Positions 1-7,304 are shown, numbered from the stretch's first letter. The stretch is 10,378 nt of DNA from CAJXCL01 sp964394335 (GCA_964394335.1 CAYMVZ010000087.1:1-10378), one strand, 5' to 3'. Program-made: numbers and translations. Notes: generated from the sequence alone by a model not told the origin.

Positions 1-2
1 CC

Positions 3-146
3 CTTTCCTCCCCGTGCTCCCGCACGGGGTATCCAGGGTTGTTTTCTCATGAACAAAAATCCATAGAAAAACTTCGTGAATACTGCATGGTATTAATCTC
101 CGCTGCTGTTACAGGGAAAATAGATGTGCGAAGGGAGTCATCCTGA
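3..146 (+). CDS. hsdS: C-terminal end of type I restriction specificity subunit HsdS (partial)
   Basis: An open frame without a start runs from the window edge to a TGA at 144-146. Its last 30 or so residues include the stretches SIEKLREY and LISAAVTGKIDVRRESS, which match the well-known conserved C-terminal tail of HsdS (usually close to ALISAAVTGKIDVR). HsdS is the DNA-recognition subunit of type I restriction-modification complexes and directs HsdM and HsdR to the target site. The stop overlaps the hsdR start by one base (TGATG), which fits translational coupling in an hsdMSR-type operon. Only about codons 51-143 look like HsdS. The codons before that (read as LSSPCSRTGYPGLFS) do not resemble the long helix that normally precedes the tail, and they contain a 20-base hairpin repeat. 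The gene may therefore be broken there, or the scaffold end may be misassembled. Identification of the tail is fairly firm; the 5' limit is arbitrary. Confidence 0.72.
   Translation, partial: LSSPCSRTGYPGLFSHEQKSIEKLREYCMVLISAAVTGKIDVRRESS
10..29. repeat. Perfect 8-bp-stem hairpin, copy 1 of a dispersed repeat
   Basis: The arms ccccgtgc (10-17) and gcacgggg (22-29) pair perfectly around a 4-base loop, tccc. Read on the minus strand the loop is GGGA, a GNRA-type tetraloop. A copy with one loop substitution lies at 10337-10356. There is no T tract on either side, so it is not an obvious intrinsic terminator. It falls inside the open frame that ends as hsdS. Confidence 0.8.
131..137 (+). promoter_or_regulatory. 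Ribosome binding site of hsdR
   Basis: A strong Shine-Dalgarno sequence, aagggag, ends 8 bases before the ATG at 146. It lies within the last codons of hsdS, just before the TGATG stop/start overlap. It supports ATG 146 as the true hsdR start. Confidence 0.75.
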
Positions 147-3139
147 TGCCGACAGATCATAAAGAAATAGCCTTTGAAGATGCAATCGAAGAGCATCTTC
201 TTAATCAAGATGATTATAAAAAGGGGGATAAAGAAAAGTATGATCCTAAACGTTCTCTTGATCCAGCCGAAGTTCTATCCTTTATAAAAAAGACTCAGCC
301 AAAAGAATGGGTCTATCTGAAAAACCTTCAGAAAGATAAGGCGGAAGAAACTTTGCTTGACGATCTCTGCCGGGCGCTCGACTCGGAACATGAAGGATGC
401 CTTAAAGTCCTCCGTCACGGATTCAAATGCTTTGGGAAAACATTCAAAGTTGCTTATTTTGCTCCCGCCAGCGGACTCAATCCGGATATCCAAAAACTAT
501 ATAGAGAAAACAAGCTAACCATAACAAGGCAGCTTAAATACAGCGATAAACATAATAATACCATTGATTTAGTGATAAGCCTGAACGGTATACCAGTCGT
601 TACGGCGGAACTGAAAAACCCGATGAGCGGACAGACCTGGAGAAAAGCAGTTCACCAGTATAAAAAAGACAGAGACCCTAAAGACCTGATTTTTCAATTC
701 AAAAAAAGGACGCTCGTTCACTTTGCCGTTGACCCGGATGAGGTCTACATGACAACCCAACTCAAGGGAAAGTCCACATATTTTCTTCCCTTTAACATGG
801 GGAACAATAACGGGAGGGGCAATCCGGAAGCACCCGGGAAGTACAAAACCTGGTTTCTCTGGGAACGGATATGGCAAAAGGACAGCCTTCTGGATGTTCT
901 TTCCCGTTTTATCCACCTTGAGGTCAAAGAAAAGAAGATAAACGGGAAAAAGATTAAAAAAGAAACGATGATTTTCCCACGTTATCATCAGCTTGACTCG
1001 GTTCGCAAACTGGTCGATCATTCTTGTAATAATGGAGTGGGGAGCAATTACTTAATTCAACATTCCGCGGGAAGCGGCAAGAGCAATTCCATCGGGTGGG
1101 TGGCTCACCGGCTCGCTACTTTATACAATAAAGCGGACGAAAAGGTTTTTGATTCGGTAATTATCGTCACGGACAGGATTGTGCTTGATCAGCAACTCCA
1201 GAATACGATTTACCAGTTCGAGCATAAGGCGGGTGTTGTTCAAAAAATAGACGAAGACTCAACCCAGCTTGCCGAGGCCATTTCCACAGGGGTCCCCATT
1301 ATTATTACCACCCTGCAGAAATTTCCCTTTGCCAATGAAAAGATATCCCAACTTCCAAAGCGGAAATACGCGGTGATTGTGGATGAAGCGCACAGTTCCC
1401 AGGGAGGAGAAACGGCAACATCTTTAACTGATCTTCTTGCAAGTGCGTTTATCAAAGAGGAAGTGGAAAAGATCATTGAAGAAGAAAATTTGAAGGAGGA
1501 TGAGAAGGAACTTTACCGGTCTATGTTGAAGCGAGGGCGTCAACCCAATATCAGTTTCTTTGCTTTCACCGCTACTCCGAAATACAAAACGTTGGAGGTC
1601 TTTGGGCAAGCGGGAGCAGATGGAAAGCCGGCAGCATTTCATCATTACAGCATGAAGCAGGCTATAGAGGAAGGTTTTATCCTGGATGTGCTGAAGCACT
1701 ATACAACTTATAAAACCTATTTTCGGCTTGTTAAATCGATTGAAGATGATCCCAGGGTGGATAAGAAAAAGGCGGCCAGGGCGCTCGCACGATTTTTAAG
1801 CCTACATCCTCATAATATCGCTCAGAAAACCGAGGTAATGATTGAACATTTCAGAAATTTTACTCGCTTTAAAATCGGTGGCAGGGCAAAAGCGATGGTG
1901 GTGACTTCATCACGACTTAGTGCCGTGAAATACAAGCAGGCATTTGATAAATATATCGCGGAAAAAAAGTATAAAGGCATTAAAACGATTGTTGCCTTTT
2001 CAGGGAAAGTCATTGACCCCGATCTGCCTGACATTGAATATACGGAAGTGGGTATGAATAAGGGGATTAAAGAAAAGGAACTCCCTGAAAAGTTTTCCAC
2101 AGACGAATATCAGGTCCTTATTGTGGCGGATAAATACCAGACAGGTTTTGATCAGCCGCTTCTTCATACTATGTATGTGGATAAGCGATTATCGGGAATT
2201 CAAGCGGTTCAGACGCTGTCACGGCTCAACCGAACCTGTGCCGGAAAAGAGAATACTTTTGTGCTTGATTTTGTAAATGATACGAGTGAAATTCTTGAAT
2301 CCTTTAAGCCTTACTATGAACAAACGGTTGTAGGTGAAAGAGCAGAGGCCAAACAGTTATATGAATTGCAGGCTCGCATGGATGGATATCATATATATTT
2401 TAATACTGAAGTGGAAGAATTCAGCACTGTTTTTTACAAACCGAGAAAAAAGCAAAGCCCTTCCGATCATGCAAAAATGAACGCCTGCATTGATCCCGCT
2501 GTAAGCAAATTTAAAGACTGCGAGGAGGAGCAGCAGGAAGAGTTTAGAAAAGTTCTTATTGCTTACCGGAACCTGTATGCTTTCCTTTCCCAGGTAATTC
2601 CTTTTTATGATACGGACCTGGAAAAACTCTATTCCTATACAAGATTTTTACTAACGAAGCTTCCAAAAAGAGATAGCGGCCCTGTATATAACTTTAATGA
2701 TGAGGTGGAACTAAAGTACTACCGGATCGAAAAAATTAGTGAAGGGGCCATAGAATATACATCCAGTGGTGAAGTGTCCGGACCAGTGGATGTAGGTACA
2801 GGTGTAGAGCGTGGTGAGAAAATCGATCTTTCGCAGCTTATTGATATTATCAATGACCGGTTTGGGACTAATTTTAAACCGGCGGACCAACTGTTTTTTG
2901 ACTCTATAACAGAAGATGCTATTAATGACCCGGAACTGCGGCAAGCTGCTAAAGCAAATACGTTAGAAAACTTTGGTTATGTATTCAGGAAAACTCTTGA
3001 GGGATTATTTATTGATCGCATGGAACAAAACGAAGATATTACAGCAAAATTTATGAACGACAAAGAATTTCAAACACTAGTAGGAAAACGCCTCATGAAA
3101 CAGGTCTATGATCAGATACGCTCTGAAAATCCAGTTTAA
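146..3139 (+). CDS. hsdR: Type I restriction enzyme R subunit (HsdR)
   Basis: This 997-residue protein has the length and domain order of HsdR, the ATP-driven DNA translocase and endonuclease subunit of type I restriction complexes. The N-terminal PD-(D/E)xK nuclease is visible as D141 and E155-L156-K157 (in TAELKNP), followed by the Q171-Y172 pair expected of the family's Q-x-x-x-Y type motif region. The helicase part has a Walker A motif, GSGKS, at 309-313, the DEAH box at 413-416 and TATPK at 475-479. Later come a YQTGFDQP motif and an arginine-finger-type motif, QTLSRLNRT, around residues 670-710. The C-terminal region, rich in charged helices, would bind the methylase core. The frame is intact with all core motifs, so it is likely functional as a protein. 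Its start is fixed by a good ribosome binding site and a one-base overlap with hsdS. hsdM is not in the window; in this order it would lie upstream of hsdS. Confidence 0.96.
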   Translation: MPTDHKEIAFEDAIEEHLLNQDDYKKGDKEKYDPKRSLDPAEVLSFIKKTQPKEWVYLKNLQKDKAEETLLDDLCRALDSEHEGCLKVLRHGFKCFGKTFKVAYFAPASGLNPDIQKLYRENKLTITRQLKYSDKHNNTIDLVISLNGIPVVTAELKNPMSGQTWRKAVHQYKKDRDPKDLIFQFKKRTLVHFAVDPDEVYMTTQLKGKSTYFLPFNMGNNNGRGNPEAPGKYKTWFLWERIWQKDSLLDVLSRFIHLEVKEKKINGKKIKKETMIFPRYHQLDSVRKLVDHSCNNGVGSNYLIQHSAGSGKSNSIGWVAHRLATLYNKADEKVFDSVIIVTDRIVLDQQLQNTIYQFEHKAGVVQKIDEDSTQLAEAISTGVPIIITTLQKFPFANEKISQLPKRKYAVIVDEAHSSQGGETATSLTDLLASAFIKEEVEKIIEEENLKEDEKELYRSMLKRGRQPNISFFAFTATPKYKTLEVFGQAGADGKPAAFHHYSMKQAIEEGFILDVLKHYTTYKTYFRLVKSIEDDPRVDKKKAARALARFLSLHPHNIAQKTEVMIEHFRNFTRFKIGGRAKAMVVTSSRLSAVKYKQAFDKYIAEKKYKGIKTIVAFSGKVIDPDLPDIEYTEVGMNKGIKEKELPEKFSTDEYQVLIVADKYQTGFDQPLLHTMYVDKRLSGIQAVQTLSRLNRTCAGKENTFVLDFVNDTSEILESFKPYYEQTVVGERAEAKQLYELQARMDGYHIYFNTEVEEFSTVFYKPRKKQSPSDHAKMNACIDPAVSKFKDCEEEQQEEFRKVLIAYRNLYAFLSQVIPFYDTDLEKLYSYTRFLLTKLPKRDSGPVYNFNDEVELKYYRIEKISEGAIEYTSSGEVSGPVDVGTGVERGEKIDLSQLIDIINDRFGTNFKPADQLFFDSITEDAINDPELRQAAKANTLENFGYVFRKTLEGLFIDRMEQNEDITAKFMNDKEFQTLVGKRLMKQVYDQIRSENPV

Positions 3140-3256
3140 TAATGTTATGTATGAATTTAACACTCCAAAGCGAACGAAAAAAGAAAAGGGGGTTGGACAT
3201 CCTCTTAGCTGCATTAAAAAATACGTAAGAGCATTACAAAAAAGGGATCAGGGGTC

Positions 3257-3328
3257 AGCAATCAGTGGACAGAGGAAATAAGCAATTATCAATGAATAAT
3301 TAACAATCATTAGCAATCAGCGGTCAGT
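3257..3328 (+). repeat. Imperfect direct repeats on the left side of the gap
   Basis: agcaatcagtggacag at 3257-3272 recurs as agcaatcagcggtcag at 3312-3327, with two differences. AT-rich degenerate variants such as agcaattatcaatg and aacaatcattagc lie between. The final 13 bases, atcagcggtcagt (3316-3328), reappear immediately after the N run, so the missing sequence probably consists of, or begins and ends in, more units of this repeat. Confidence 0.75.
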
Positions 3329-3428
3329 NNNNNNNNNNNNNNNNNNNNNNNNNNNNNNNNNNNNNNNNNNNNNNNNNNNNNNNNNNNNNNNNNNNNNNNN
3401 NNNNNNNNNNNNNNNNNNNNNNNNNNNN
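3329..3428. other. Assembly gap (100 Ns)
   Basis: Exactly 100 consecutive Ns, the conventional placeholder for a scaffold gap of unknown or nominal size. Both edges carry the same 13-base sequence, which points to a repeat that the assembler could not cross. Confidence 0.97.
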
Positions 3429-3441
3429 ATCAGCGGTCAGT
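3429..3441 (+). repeat. Direct repeat unit on the right side of the gap
   Basis: atcagcggtcagt here is identical to 3316-3328 on the other side of the N run. See the repeat block at 3257-3328. Confidence 0.8.
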
Positions 3442-3611
3442 AAAGATGTAGTAAAAAAGATAACACCCCCCCATCCGCTATGCGCCGCTGAGCGTGGCAT
3501 TGTGGTTAATACGTTCTTCATCATTGACTTAAATTTCTCTATTCTCTATAGTAAAGGCGAACCGACAAGAGAGAATCATTTTATAATTTTTGGATATCAA
3601 TAACTTTGACC

Positions 3612-3643
3612 TCCCCTTATTCCCCTCTTTGCCAAGTAGGGGA
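3612..3643. repeat. C/G-run imperfect hairpin, probable dispersed palindromic element
   Basis: Two C runs (tcccctt at 3612-3618 and tcccct at 3621-3626) are followed by agggga at 3638-3643. The arms 3621-3630 and 3634-3643 pair with one mismatch and one G-T pair around a gcc loop. Short intergenic palindromes made of cccct/agggg runs are common in draft genomes of anaerobic and environmental bacteria. Assignment to that class is by appearance only. No T tract follows in either direction. Confidence 0.45.
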
Positions 3644-3694
3644 TTGAGTAGTGACCTTACAAATAAATATTAATTAATTTCAAGTCAAAAAAAT

Positions 3695-4648
3695 ATGCCT
3701 GATAAGCCAATGTTTAAAAAATTGGATTTCAATAAGATCAAGACCTATCCGATTAAAGAAAGGAAAAGTAAGGTCTCAATCAATGATTTTGTGGATTTGA
3801 AAGACTGTCAGCCGGGAGATCAAATAGAAAAACTCTTTCCAAATATTTTAAGGGCAAATGACCTGAAAAAAATAGCTGATGAGGTTGTATCTTCTACAAA
3901 ATACAAGAAACCCGTTATCTGGGGAATTGGGGCACATGTTATTAAATGCGGGCTTTCCCCCCTGATAATTGACTTGATGAAAAGGAAATTGATTACCGCC
4001 CTGGCTATGAACGGAGCCGGAGCAATACACGATTTTGAGATAGCGTTTCATGGTGAGACCTCTGAGGATGTTGCTGTTGAAATAAAAGAAGGACGATTCG
4101 GGATGGTGGAAGAGACCGGTTCCATGATGAACTCTGCTCTTGAAAAGTATTTTAATGAAGAAGCGGGTTTAGGAGAAATATGGGGAAAGGAAATAGCGGA
4201 GGGTGATTATAAACATAAGGAGTACAGCCTTTTAGCGGCAGGGTTTGAATTTTCTATTCCTGTCACTATTCATTCGGCAATAGGAACAGATATTACCCAT
4301 ATGCACCCGTCCTTTGATGGAAACGTAATGGGTAAGGGATCGTATAATGATTTTAAGCTGTTGACTTCTATTATAGCCAGTCTGGAAGGAGGTGGATGCT
4401 TTTTTAATATCGGTTCTTCCGTATTGCTTCCGGAAGTATTTTTAAAAGGATTATCTGTCGCAAGAAACCTTGGGCACGACGCGCATGGTTTTACTACTGT
4501 TAATATGGATATGATCCAGCATTACCGCCCTAAAGAAAACGTGATTTCCCGCCCCACTCAGGATGGAGGCCGCGGTTATTCTATAACTGGTCACCATGAG
4601 ATCATGTTACCGCTGCTCTATCAAATGATTTTATCCCGTGTCGAATAA
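3695..4648 (+). CDS. Conserved protein of unknown function, possibly remotely related to deoxyhypusine synthase
   Basis: A 317-residue soluble protein with no signal peptide or membrane segment. It has many motif-like blocks typical of a conserved enzyme: WGIGAHVIKCGLSPL (76-90), MNGAGAIHDFEIAF (105-118) followed by TSEDV, HSAIGTDITHMHP (193-205), NIGSSVLLPEVFLK (238-251), TTVNMDM (267-273) and GRGYSITGHHE (292-302). The glycine-rich blocks and conserved His, Asp and Asn residues suggest a Rossmann-like or other nucleotide-dependent fold. From memory, similar proteins occur in several environmental bacterial phyla as hypothetical proteins or deoxyhypusine-synthase-like. The classic deoxyhypusine synthase motifs are not obvious, so no reaction is assigned. 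The start at 3695 lacks a clear ribosome binding site, and ATG 3710 is a possible alternative. Its 3' end overlaps the next gene by 11 bases, implying co-transcription and perhaps a shared pathway. Confidence is for the gene being real; the function is unknown. Confidence 0.85.
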   Translation: MPDKPMFKKLDFNKIKTYPIKERKSKVSINDFVDLKDCQPGDQIEKLFPNILRANDLKKIADEVVSSTKYKKPVIWGIGAHVIKCGLSPLIIDLMKRKLITALAMNGAGAIHDFEIAFHGETSEDVAVEIKEGRFGMVEETGSMMNSALEKYFNEEAGLGEIWGKEIAEGDYKHKEYSLLAAGFEFSIPVTIHSAIGTDITHMHPSFDGNVMGKGSYNDFKLLTSIIASLEGGGCFFNIGSSVLLPEVFLKGLSVARNLGHDAHGFTTVNMDMIQHYRPKENVISRPTQDGGRGYSITGHHEIMLPLLYQMILSRVE

Positions 4649-5411
4649 TTTTAAAATTACAGTTCTGGGATGCGGAACCTCTACCGGCGTTCCGGTTATT
4701 GGTTGCCATTGTCCTGTCTGCAAATCAAACAATCCTAAAAATAACCGACTCCGCTCCTCTATCCTTATTCAGCATAACAATCAAAACATAATTATTGATT
4801 CTTCTGTCGACTTCCGATCACAGGCTTTAAAATTTAATATTGAAAATGTCCATGCGGTTTTGTTTACTCATCACCATGCGGATCATGTTCATGGACTTGA
4901 CGAGCTAAGGGTTTTCACAGGCAGGCATAAAAACCGGATTCCATGTTATGGAAGAAAAGAAACATTAAGCTATCTTAAGAAAATCTATTTTTATGCTTTT
5001 GATGAAAAAGTTCAGACCGGCGGTGGTATACCCAGAATTGAGCTGATTGAAGTGGAAGACCCTTTTCATGCATCCGGTATTAAAATAATCCCTTTTGAAG
5101 TGTTTCATGGTAAATTGGCGATTACCGGGTACCGTTTTCTTGATGTCGCTTATATTACGGACTGCAGTAAAATCCCTGATGACTCTAAAAAATTGCTTCA
5201 TGGTTTAAAACTGTTATTTGTCAACGCTCTGAGGGAAGAGCCTCATCCCACGCATTTCAACATTTCGGAAGCTTTAAGTGTTATTAAAGAATTTAAACCT
5301 GAAAGAGCAGTTTTAACCCATCTTGGTCATAATGTTGACTTTGAAAAGACGCCGGAAAACTTTCTGGAAAATGTCTCTTTTGCTTACGATGGAATGGAGT
5401 TTACCCTCTAA
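4638..5411 (+). CDS. PhnP-like metallo-beta-lactamase-fold hydrolase
   Basis: This 257-residue protein belongs to the metallo-beta-lactamase superfamily and resembles the PhnP branch (phosphodiesterases). The N-terminus has LGCGTSTGVPVIGC, then a C23-x-C25-x-x-C28 cluster. In E. coli PhnP such cysteines bind a structural zinc. The catalytic dinuclear metal site is visible as H78-x-H80-x-D82-H83 in THHHADHVHGLDELR, with H157 (VFHGK), D175 (ITDCS), H203/H206 (HPTHF) and H228/H231 (THLGH) as further candidate ligands. No signal peptide, so cytoplasmic. The GTG at 4638 is the only sensible start, because the conserved first strand FKITVLG begins at residue 5. This start overlaps the upstream gene by 11 bases, suggesting coupling. 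There are no phosphonate (phn) genes nearby, so a role in C-P lyase metabolism is not supported. The substrate is probably a phosphodiester, possibly cyclic, but this is inference. Confidence 0.9.
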   Translation: MSNNFKITVLGCGTSTGVPVIGCHCPVCKSNNPKNNRLRSSILIQHNNQNIIIDSSVDFRSQALKFNIENVHAVLFTHHHADHVHGLDELRVFTGRHKNRIPCYGRKETLSYLKKIYFYAFDEKVQTGGGIPRIELIEVEDPFHASGIKIIPFEVFHGKLAITGYRFLDVAYITDCSKIPDDSKKLLHGLKLLFVNALREEPHPTHFNISEALSVIKEFKPERAVLTHLGHNVDFEKTPENFLENVSFAYDGMEFTL

Positions 5412-5455
5412 AGAATTGCAAATTAACTATTGATTTGATAATCTTATGATCAATT

Positions 5456-7291
5456 ATGGAGTCAAATATTTTAGATAAAAAATCAGATTTTTTTTCTTCT
5501 TCACCAAATGAAATCAATGCAGGTATGGTAGATCAGTCTCTCTACGAAGGCTATTTCGGGTTAAAGGAAAAACCTTTCAAACTGACGCCTGACCCCAAAT
5601 TTTTTTACATGAGCAAAGAACACCAGGAAGCCTTTGCTCATTTAGTTTTCAGTATTAAAGAAAACAAGGGTTTTGCAACTATTACAGGGGAAGTAGGGAC
5701 CGGAAAGACAACTTTATGTCGTAATTTCTTAAATCATTTAGATAAAAATATTAAAGTAGCCTACATTTTTAACCCCTATTTAACGGATGTAGAGTTGCTT
5801 CAAAACATCAATGATGAACTGGGTATTCCATCAAATAATCAAAGCAAAAAATACCTGATTGATGAACTCAATGAGTATCTTCTTGAAGAAAAAAGACAGG
5901 GAAACAAAGTTATCCTTATTATTGACGAAGCTCAGAACCTGACCCCCAAGGTACTTGAACAACTCCGCTTGCTCTCCAATTTAGAAACCGAAACAGATAA
6001 ATTAATCCAGATTATTCTTGTTGGACAGCCGGAACTTGAAAATACATTATCCCGTCCGGATCTAAGACAGTTAAAACAGAGAATAACCATTGACTGGGAA
6101 TTGCTCCCTTTGAGTAAAGATGAAACCTCAAGTTATATTCAGCATCGGACGAGAATAGCAGGGGAAAATGGACAGCTGACTTTTACCCGAAGTGCAATGG
6201 GCAAGATACATGAGTATTCAAAAGGAATTCCAAGGCTGATTAACGTTCTTGCGGATCGCGCCTTAATAGTTGCGTTTACTTTAGGTAAAAAACAAATAGA
6301 TTCAAAAATTATTCAACTTGCTGTCAAAGATCTCCAGAAAAAAAGGTCTGAGTCTCTGCACAATAATAAGCTGATAAAAAAAACTATTCTCTCCAGTCTT
6401 TTGTTTTTGTTTTTTTTGTTCTCAGTAGTTTTTTTGTACCTTTCTCAAAAAGATGCTCCTCCTGAAATTATCAAGACAAAAGCGGTTGAAAGCGAAATTG
6501 CTATAAAAACAGAACCCTTTCCCAAAGAAAAGCCTGTGCCAGACATAGATTCTCAGCTTGAAGAGGCTCCTGTTTTAAGCACAGTTTCTCTTCCTGAAGA
6601 GGCTCCTGCTTTAACCACAGTTCCTCTTCCAGAAGAACCTCCTCTGCTAAACACAAAGGAAGAGTTTGGCAATTTTTTGAAGCAAATAGCTGATGAGAAC
6701 AAGATAAACGCTATTGCTGCTGTATTGGCTATATGGAACTTGCATCCATTGCCACCAGATGAATTGGCCATGGGAAAATTTTTCATGCTGAAAAGGAAGA
6801 GAGGACTATCATATTTTAAAATTGATACTGATTTGCAGCAATTAAAATTATTAAATTATCCGGCTGTGCTTTTATTTCAACCACTGAAATCTCAAAATTC
6901 TTCTTTCCTTTTATTAGTGGAAGTGCAAAATGATCAACTCACTTTTATGTCAAAAGGGGAAAAGTTTCAGGCTACCAGAAAAGTAGTTGAGGAAATGTGG
7001 ACTGGAAAAGCTTATATTTTCTGGAAGAATTTTGAAAATTTTCAGCGGGAGATAAAAAAAGGTCATCAGGGATTTGAGGTCGTTTGGTTGTCCAAAAAAC
7101 TGAAGGAATTAGGTTTTTATAATCGTAAGACAACTAAAGTATTTGATAGTAAGTTAAAAAATGCAGTGATGCAGTTTCAAAAAGAAAATAAACTGAAAGT
7201 TGATGGTGTTGTGGGAAAAGAAACTAAGATTATTCTTTATAACAAGCTGGGAATTTATAAAATTCCACAACTTGTAAAGGTTAATAGCTAA
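5456..7291 (+). CDS. gspA: GspA/ExeA-like AAA+ ATPase with peptidoglycan-binding domain
   Basis: This 611-residue inner-membrane protein matches the ExeA/GspA architecture. An N-terminal ATPase begins with the family signature YFGLKEKPFKLTPDPKFFY (33-51), followed by Walker A GEVGTGKTT (78-86), Walker B VILIIDEAQ (152-160) and VGQPEL (189-194). A single membrane segment lies at about 309-329, then a Pro/Glu-rich linker with short repeats (369-400). A region at about 402-525 resembles the C39-like domain of GspA proteins but lacks the catalytic cysteine near IAAVLAIW. A PG_binding_1-type domain follows at about 541-595 (LSKKLKELGFY, FDSKLKNAVMQFQ, KVDGVVGKET). In Aeromonas, ExeA with ExeB binds peptidoglycan and promotes assembly of the type II secretion secretin. 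gspB follows 70 bases downstream. About 30 residues precede the usual family start and no clear ribosome binding site precedes ATG 5456, so an internal start (for example ATG 5525) is possible. Confidence 0.93.
   Translation: MESNILDKKSDFFSSSPNEINAGMVDQSLYEGYFGLKEKPFKLTPDPKFFYMSKEHQEAFAHLVFSIKENKGFATITGEVGTGKTTLCRNFLNHLDKNIKVAYIFNPYLTDVELLQNINDELGIPSNNQSKKYLIDELNEYLLEEKRQGNKVILIIDEAQNLTPKVLEQLRLLSNLETETDKLIQIILVGQPELENTLSRPDLRQLKQRITIDWELLPLSKDETSSYIQHRTRIAGENGQLTFTRSAMGKIHEYSKGIPRLINVLADRALIVAFTLGKKQIDSKIIQLAVKDLQKKRSESLHNNKLIKKTILSSLLFLFFLFSVVFLYLSQKDAPPEIIKTKAVESEIAIKTEPFPKEKPVPDIDSQLEEAPVLSTVSLPEEAPALTTVPLPEEPPLLNTKEEFGNFLKQIADENKINAIAAVLAIWNLHPLPPDELAMGKFFMLKRKRGLSYFKIDTDLQQLKLLNYPAVLLFQPLKSQNSSFLLLVEVQNDQLTFMSKGEKFQATRKVVEEMWTGKAYIFWKNFENFQREIKKGHQGFEVVWLSKKLKELGFYNRKTTKVFDSKLKNAVMQFQKENKLKVDGVVGKETKIILYNKLGIYKIPQLVKVNS
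6560..6655 (+). repeat. 36-bp tandem repeat within gspA (about 2.7 copies)
   Basis: Units start at 6560, 6596 and 6632 (the last is partial). Each encodes a 12-residue module of the form EEAPxLxTVxLP in the periplasmic linker just after the membrane segment. The 36-bp period keeps the frame. Copies 1 and 2 differ by only a few bases, which suggests recent duplication. It probably acts as an extended Pro-rich spacer, so copy number could vary between strains. Confidence 0.85.
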
Positions 7292-7304
7292 TAGTTATTG
7301 GTTT

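Larger units (their letters stand above)
3140..3694. other. Gene-poor spacer between hsdR and the next gene, containing an assembly gap
   Basis: No convincing coding region was found. The stretch contains short AT-rich direct repeats, 100 Ns, a C/G-run hairpin and an AT-rich leader before the gene at 3695. It marks the boundary between the restriction locus and the housekeeping-type gene cluster. No intrinsic terminator (GC-rich stem plus T tract) is evident after hsdR. Real content may be hidden in the gap. Confidence 0.7.

Noticed and set aside
569..1021. 150-codon minus-strand open frame inside hsdR
   Set aside because: It is fully antisense to the conserved nuclease and early helicase coding sequence of hsdR and has no family signature of its own.
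3147..3281. 44-codon open frame (starting MYEFNTPKRTKK) just after hsdR
   Set aside because: No ribosome binding site, no recognisable family, and its end runs into the short direct repeats; it is most likely chance.
3257..3441. CRISPR array
   Set aside because: The repeats are short and degenerate, without regular spacers or cas genes; the visible units do not have CRISPR geometry.
3429..3524. Minus-strand open frame running into the N gap
   Set aside because: Only about 32 real codons, no ribosome binding site or recognisable motif, and the rest is undetermined sequence and repeat.
3541..3576. 7-bp inverted repeat attctct/agagaat
   Set aside because: The arms are separated by 22 bases and AT-rich; no T tract, no second copy and no nearby element ends. 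Likely chance.
3605..3680. Promoter for the gene at 3695
   Set aside because: ttgacc at 3606-3611 has no matching -10 at a suitable distance, and ttgagt (3644-3649) with tattaa (3668-3673) is weak in AT-rich DNA; not enough to call.
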